From Chloroflexota bacterium (GTDB lineage: Bacteria > Chloroflexota > Dehalococcoidia > Lucifugimonadales > JACPCL1), in NCBI GenBank assembly GCA_016179765.1, contig JACPCL010000042.1, forward strand, positions 1 through 34,174: a stretch of 34,174 nucleotides of DNA, in the 5' to 3' direction. A program made the position numbers and the translations under genes. The stretch's first letter is position 1; every line of letters begins with the position of its first letter. Shown in pieces: positions 31,132 through 34,174 of the stretch. Below the pieces are notes generated by a model. That model worked only from the letters and a program-made list of their open reading frames with translations. It was not told where the DNA came from and did not search any database.

Positions 31132-31312
31132 CCGCCCTCCGTTATACAATCGGCAAATGTAGATACTACAACAAACTCGTATGGGGTACAAGGGCACTTT
31201 CCCCCTGGATTGCCGGGGGAACACCCCTTCCCAAGGCGATGTCCCCATCCTACTAGGAACGGCAGAAGGAGACGATCCCACCTTCCCCCGTCAAAGAGCC
31301 GCTGGTTCCCCT

Positions 31313-32407
31313 TCAGCCAAGGGCTGATAAGACGGTTGCCAAGTCCAGGCTCTCCCGCAACAACTGGGCGTACCGTTCCGCCTTTTCCCTATGGTGGACA
31401 GTGGCCCTGGCGAGCAGGGCCTCGGCAGCCCTGGCGGTGTCCAGGGTACTGGCCTGCGCCAGGAGCAGGGGCACCGCCTCCTCCTGGGCCTCGTAGCGGA
31501 CGTACTGAAGGGGCTGGTGGCCGCCGGTGAGGACCAGGCAGCGCGTCGGCGTGTGCAGCGCGGCAACCTGGATATCCGGGCGATCGCCTCGGACGATGAC
31601 GGCCTTGGACTCATACTGGCTGAAGTAGTGGACACCCCAGTCCAGCACGTTCCCGCCAATCACCAGGTGGTCCACCAGTTGGTCCTGCTTCTCCTCCAGG
31701 AGCAGGAACTGGGCGTTCAGGCCCCGGGCAATGTCGGCGATAGTCACGGCCAGGAGATGGCGGTCCTCTGGCACCAGGGCGAGGACTGCCAGGCCGGCGG
31801 CTCGCAGCGGGGTGACTAGGTCCGTTTCTATTCCGTGCCGCTGATAGCGTCTGACGCCGTTGAGCACGATGCCCAGCAGGCGTGTGCCCAAGCTCCGGGC
31901 GGCCTCCTCTACCTGGGAGGCTTGGAGCGTCGGGCTGGGCTGGACCAGGAGCACCACCCGGGCGTCCAGGGCCTCCGCAAGCTGCCCAGAGAGGGAAGCC
32001 CCTCTGGGGCTTCCTTGAAAGACAAGGACGGGAGAAGGTGCGCCATCGGAAGAGACAAGGGACGGCCCTTCCACGATGACGGGGCTTCCCTGAGGAGAAG
32101 GAAGCCCCTCTGGGGCTTCCTTGAAAGGCGAAGACGCTTGAGCCACCGCACCGGCTATCTGCACCCTGGCTTCAGGAGTCAGGTCACGCTCGGCGACGAC
32201 TGAAGGCCGCGGCAGGCCAACAGGTAAGCTGGCTCCCGAGATTCGCCTGAAGAAACGTGCGTCCGGGTCCTCCGCGGGGTCGCCCGCAGTCAGGGGCTTG
32301 ATAAGCGCCGGCTTGCGCCCTTGCTGCTCCAAAAGAAGGGCAAGCCCCGCGCAGAAAGCGGTCTTGCCATCGCCGTTGTGCAGAGAAGTGACCAGAATGA
32401 CGCCCAT
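31313..32407 (-). CDS. BioD-like P-loop ATPase with DRTGG domain
   Basis: This 364-residue protein pairs an N-terminal dethiobiotin-synthetase/CobQ-like P-loop domain with a DRTGG domain. The P-loop is TSLHNGDGKTAF (Lys15-Thr16), followed by KPLTAGD and VIVEGPS at 110-116. From about residue 215 comes the DRTGG domain (ADIARGLNAQFLLLE, then VIVRGDRPDIQVAA, then LVLTGG). The same layout forms the N-terminal part of long phosphotransacetylases and free-standing DRTGG proteins of unknown role. Two copies of a 28-base palindromic repeat lie in the coding region (residues 94-103 and 129-138), read in different frames, both in predicted loops. ATG has GGGAG five bases upstream. The gene is 3' of the tRNA pair on the same strand, behind a hairpin, and upstream of speD. 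Confidence 0.85.
   Translation of the reverse strand: MGVILVTSLHNGDGKTAFCAGLALLLEQQGRKPALIKPLTAGDPAEDPDARFFRRISGASLPVGLPRPSVVAERDLTPEARVQIAGAVAQASSPFKEAPEGLPSPQGSPVIVEGPSLVSSDGAPSPVLVFQGSPRGASLSGQLAEALDARVVLLVQPSPTLQASQVEEAARSLGTRLLGIVLNGVRRYQRHGIETDLVTPLRAAGLAVLALVPEDRHLLAVTIADIARGLNAQFLLLEEKQDQLVDHLVIGGNVLDWGVHYFSQYESKAVIVRGDRPDIQVAALHTPTRCLVLTGGHQPLQYVRYEAQEEAVPLLLAQASTLDTARAAEALLARATVHHREKAERYAQLLRESLDLATVLSALG
31994..32021. repeat. Coding-embedded palindromic repeat, copy 1
   Basis: GGAAGCCCC, TCT, GGGGCTTCC and TTGAAAG form a 28-base unit with a perfect 9-bp palindrome. It is read within the DRTGG-protein gene as VFQGSPRGAS, starting at the third codon position. An identical copy lies 79 bases away in another frame. 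Confidence 0.8.
32100..32127. repeat. Coding-embedded palindromic repeat, copy 2
   Basis: This unit is identical over 28 bases to the one at 31994-32021 but starts at the second codon position, so it is read as PFKEAPEGLP. No stop codon appears in either frame used. Confidence 0.8.
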
Positions 32408-32449
32408 GGTGCTCCCAACGGTTGGGGTAGCGGCTCAATCATAGTAATA

Positions 32450-32480
32450 ACCGTCGTCCCGACAGGGTCAGGACGACGGT
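32450..32480 (-). terminator. Terminator of the tRNA-Phe/tRNA-Gly transcript
   Basis: ACCGTCGTCC (32450-32459) and GGACGACGGT (32471-32480) form a perfect 10-bp stem with an 11-base loop. On the minus strand it is followed by TATTACTATGATT. It begins ten bases after the tRNA-Gly 3' end and precedes the DRTGG gene. Confidence 0.65.
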
Positions 32481-32490
32481 GGTGAGATTC

Positions 32491-32565
32491 TGGAGCGGAA
32501 GACGGGATTCGAACCCGCGACCCTCTCCTTGGCAAGGAGATGCTCTACCACTGAGCCACTTCCGC
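32491..32565 (-). tRNA. tRNA-Gly (anticodon GCC)
   Basis: Acceptor GCGGAAG (5' end 32565) pairs with CTTCCGC, the discriminator is T, and CCA is encoded at 32493-32491. D-loop AGTGGTA, anticodon loop CTTGCCA and T-loop TTCGAAT are all standard. It is ten bases downstream of tRNA-Phe, in the same transcript. Confidence 0.95.
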
Positions 32566-32575
32566 GTCGCCGGTA

Positions 32576-32650
32576 TGGTGCCGCGGGTCAGAATCGCACT
32601 GACGACACCGGCTTTTTCAGAGCCGTGCTCTACTACTGAGCTACCGCGGC
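32576..32650 (-). tRNA. tRNA-Phe (anticodon GAA) with altered D- and T-loops
   Basis: Acceptor GCCGCGG (5' end 32650) pairs with CCGCGGC, the discriminator is A, and CCA is encoded. The anticodon loop CTGAAAA gives GAA. The D-loop reads AGTAGTA and the T-loop TGCGATT, so the normally universal G18 and T55 appear as A and G. All stems pair, so the gene is not obviously a pseudogene. Confidence 0.9.
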
Positions 32651-32659
32651 GCATCTTTC

Positions 32660-32688
32660 ATACTACTTACGGTTTATGGCAGTGTCAA
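32660..32688 (-). promoter_or_regulatory. Sigma70 promoter of the tRNA-Phe/tRNA-Gly operon
   Basis: On the minus strand, a perfect TTGACA (32688-32683), a 17-base spacer and TAGTAT (32665-32660). The expected start is about two to four bases before the tRNA-Phe 5' end. This is the best -35 in the window. Confidence 0.7.
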
Positions 32689-32804
32689 GGCGATGATGCG
32701 GGCAGCCTCCCTCTCAGGCGCGCGATGCATACTCCTTCGCCCTTTGCCTGGGGTAGTTCCATCTCTCCCCCTGTAGTCCCTCCATTTTTTGCTCTCCCCC
32801 TTCA

Positions 32805-32912
32805 CTAGTGGTGTCTGACTGAATAACCTAACCCCCTCTGGCTCCCTCCTTCGTCCGTCCCGATTCCATCGGGACTCAAGGACAGGCTCTTCCCCCAGGG
32901 GAAGGGGGAGAA
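32805..32912 (-). repeat. CTAG-family modular repeat, divergent copy F
   Basis: On the minus strand it contains GAGCCTGTCCTTGAGTCC, then GGACGAAGGAGGGAGCC, then AGGGGGTTAGGT, as in copy C. It ends at CTAG 32808-32805 with a changed terminus (CTAGTGGTGTCTGACT). The internal GTCCGCC hairpin is replaced by GTCCCGAT/ATCGGGAC. The left end is missing. Confidence 0.6.
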
Positions 32913-32921
32913 GATAAATTT

Positions 32922-32960
32922 GAATTGTTGTGATGCGCCGTTGGCGCATCACAACAATTC
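32922..32960. repeat. 18-bp perfect hairpin upstream of the transposase
   Basis: The arms 32922-32939 and 32943-32960 pair perfectly with a GTT loop; the arm is GAATTGTTGTGATGCGCC. No U tract follows on either strand and no gene ends nearby. It sits in the gene-free stretch 32651-33097 together with copy F and the transposase leader. Confidence 0.7.
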
Positions 32961-33031
32961 TTCAGATCATCGTCCCCCTCTCCTCATGGGAGAGATCCTA
33001 TGGTTGAGTGTCAAGAGGGCGCATGGCAGGG

Positions 33032-33099
33032 TAATTATGGTTACCAAAAAGGGGAATAAGCCTCATAACTACGGTTACCGAAGAACGGGAGGTAACCGT
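33032..33099 (+). promoter_or_regulatory. Transposase leader with GGTTACC repeats and a start-codon hairpin
   Basis: TAATTATGGTTACC (33032-33045) recurs as TAACTACGGTTACC (33066-33079), 34 bases apart. The second ends in ACGGTTACC (33071-33079), which is perfectly complementary to GGTAACCGT (33091-33099). The 9-bp stem has an 11-base loop that holds most of the ribosome site, while the GTG start codon is partly in the stem. The repeats could be transposase-binding sites near the element's left end. Confidence 0.6.
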
Positions 33100-34174
33100 G
33101 AACCGAGAGAGCATCCGCGAATACGCAGGGCGACAGAGGGAGAGGTATGCGAAGGCCAACAAGAAAGAGAAGAGTAAGATACTCGATGAGGTAGTGGCCG
33201 TCACCGGCTACCACAGGAAGGCTGCGGTGCGTTTGCTTTCGGGGAAGAAGCGCACAAGCGGAGGGGAATCGCCGGGCAGGCCGGTGGTGTACGGGCACAA
33301 GGTGGCGGCTGCTGCCCGGTTAGTGTATGAGGCAGCAGGTGGGATCGGAGCGAAAAGGCTGCGCCCGTTCATACCTGAGCTTGCGGCACGGTTGGAGGCG
33401 TTCGGCGAGCTCAACATCTCCTCCGAAGCAGGCCTTCTCCTCAGGCGGGCAAGCCCTGCCACGCTGGAGAGGCTCCTGGCCTCTGACCGCGTAGTGATGC
33501 GGAGGCGGGTGAGGAGTCTCACGAAGCCAGGGACGTTGCTGCGGCAACGGATCCCCGTGCGGACATTCAGCGACTGGGACGACGTGACGCCTGGTTTCCT
33601 GGAGGTGGACACGGTGGCACACTGTGGGGATAGCACGGAGGGCTTCCACCTGTGGACGGTGAACGCCGTAGACATTGCGACTGGATGGATTGAGATGGAT
33701 GTGGTGTGGGGCAAGACACAGGTGCGGGTGGGGGCTGCGATCCAAAAGATACGCAGGAGGCTGCCGGTCCCGCTGTTGGGGCTGGACTCCGACAACGGGT
33801 CTGAGTTCATCAACCACGGCCTCTATGAGTACTGTCAGACAAACAAGATCACGTTCACCAGGAGCAGAGCGTACAAGAAAAACGACAGCGCCCATGTGGA
33901 GCAGAAGAACGGCGCCGTGGTCCGCCGGCTGGTGGGCTACGGCCGCTACATGACAGCGGAGGCATTCCTGCAAATGCAGCGGGTTTACTCTCTGGCCAGG
34001 CTTCATGCGAACTTCTTCCAGCCGGTCAGGAAGCTCTCAGCGAAGAGCCGCGAGGGAGCGAAAAGCATCCGCTTCTATGACGAAGCCATGACCCCCTATC
34101 AGCGCATGGTGAAGAGCGGCAAACTCGCAGGTGCAAGCCAAGCTGTGTTGGAGAAGCTGTACCTGTCGCTCAAC
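33098..34174 (+). CDS. DDE integrase-type transposase, 3'-incomplete
   Basis: The frame is open from GTG 33098 to the last base, giving 359 residues without a stop. The N-terminus is helical, with a helix-turn-helix-like GYHRKAAVRLLSGKK. The retroviral-integrase-type core has the three acidic residues in order: Asp in FLEVDTVAHCGD, Asp in LLGLDSDNGSEFIN, and Glu in NDSAHVEQKNG. NFFQPVRKLSAKSREGAKSIRFYDEAMTPYQRM is the usual C-terminal stretch of this transposase group (IS481/ISNCY-like, 'integrase catalytic domain' proteins). All catalytic residues are intact, so it may be active. GGGAGG lies five bases before GTG, inside a hairpin that could limit translation. The right end of the element is outside the window, and the left end lies somewhere between 32961 and 33040. 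Confidence 0.92.
   Translation, partial: MNRESIREYAGRQRERYAKANKKEKSKILDEVVAVTGYHRKAAVRLLSGKKRTSGGESPGRPVVYGHKVAAAARLVYEAAGGIGAKRLRPFIPELAARLEAFGELNISSEAGLLLRRASPATLERLLASDRVVMRRRVRSLTKPGTLLRQRIPVRTFSDWDDVTPGFLEVDTVAHCGDSTEGFHLWTVNAVDIATGWIEMDVVWGKTQVRVGAAIQKIRRRLPVPLLGLDSDNGSEFINHGLYEYCQTNKITFTRSRAYKKNDSAHVEQKNGAVVRRLVGYGRYMTAEAFLQMQRVYSLARLHANFFQPVRKLSAKSREGAKSIRFYDEAMTPYQRMVKSGKLAGASQAVLEKLYLSLN

Noticed and set aside
31132-31165. Promoter for speD (TTGTAG ... TATAAC, or TTGTAC-17-TAGTAT)
   Set aside because: The first has a 19-base spacer and would leave no leader before GTG 31131; the second has weak hexamers. I could not choose, so no promoter is annotated.
31132-31281. Upstream extension of speD (50 more residues)
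   Set aside because: The extra sequence is unlike any SpeD and precedes a GGAGG site that fits GTG 31131.
9014-32912. Possible CRISPR array from the repeated GTCCGCC-GGCGGAC units
   Set aside because: The units are scattered over 24 kb with no regular spacing or spacers and no cas genes; they belong to a MITE-like family.

Overview
The window is a GC-rich (roughly 60%) bacterial chromosome segment with compact, mostly strand-coherent operons. Strong GGAGG-type ribosome sites and frequent GTG/TTG starts are used. The gene set suggests a member of the Chloroflexota, most likely a Dehalococcoidia-type lineage. The main clue is the pair of large membrane proteins resembling the TIGR03662 (DUF2298, 'YYY') and TIGR03663 families, which are known mainly from Chloroflexi and archaea. 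An AspRS with non-discriminating signatures, a class 1B-type SpeD, luciferase-like flavin oxidoreductases and MaoC/CocE enzymes fit with this. The lineage call is inference from families, not from a marker-gene tree.

Layout. 1-249 is the end of a peptide/nickel-type ABC permease. 322-8908 is a minus-strand block: ftsY, two giant GT-C-like membrane proteins, a flippase-like protein and a FAD oxidoreductase, probably a cell-envelope glycan or polyprenyl-lipid locus. 9216-12341 is a plus-strand run of two paralogous alpha/beta hydrolases, lspA (with an odd proline-rich extension) and an RluD-type pseudouridine synthase. 12683-16907 holds an orphan coiled-coil/winged-helix protein, aspS, a DinB-like protein, two small accessory genes and tRNA-Gln. 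17099-19820 holds a SelA-fold PLP enzyme, a luciferase-like oxidoreductase and an excisionase-like HTH protein. 20358-21826 holds a response-regulator-like protein with a dead receiver, convergent to a cNMP-domain protein lacking its HTH. 22157-25043 holds tRNA-Leu, a 7Fe ferredoxin, an SDR, birA and uspA. 25109-29579 holds a CocE-type hydrolase, a beta-propeller lipoprotein and a two-gene MaoC operon. 29830-32407 holds speE-speD and a BioD-like/DRTGG ATPase. 32491-32650 holds tRNA-Gly and tRNA-Phe, and 33098 to the end is an incomplete integrase-type transposase.

The most unusual content is non-genic. A modular palindromic MITE-like family with CTAG-bounded inverted ends occurs at least six times. 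In three places its CTAG-type boundary supplies the stop codon of the neighbouring gene. Two same-orientation copies bracket the MaoC operon like a cassette. A second short palindrome is embedded twice, in two different reading frames, inside the DRTGG-protein gene. The transposase start codon sits in a perfect hairpin. The tRNA-Phe gene carries paired changes at the positions that form the D-loop/T-loop elbow. Terminators are mostly long, perfectly paired hairpins, several with TTCG loops, placed between convergent genes. Sigma70-like promoters with 17-18 bp spacing can be read upstream of ftsY, the flippase gene, aspS, tRNA-Leu, fdxA, birA and the tRNA-Phe/Gly pair.
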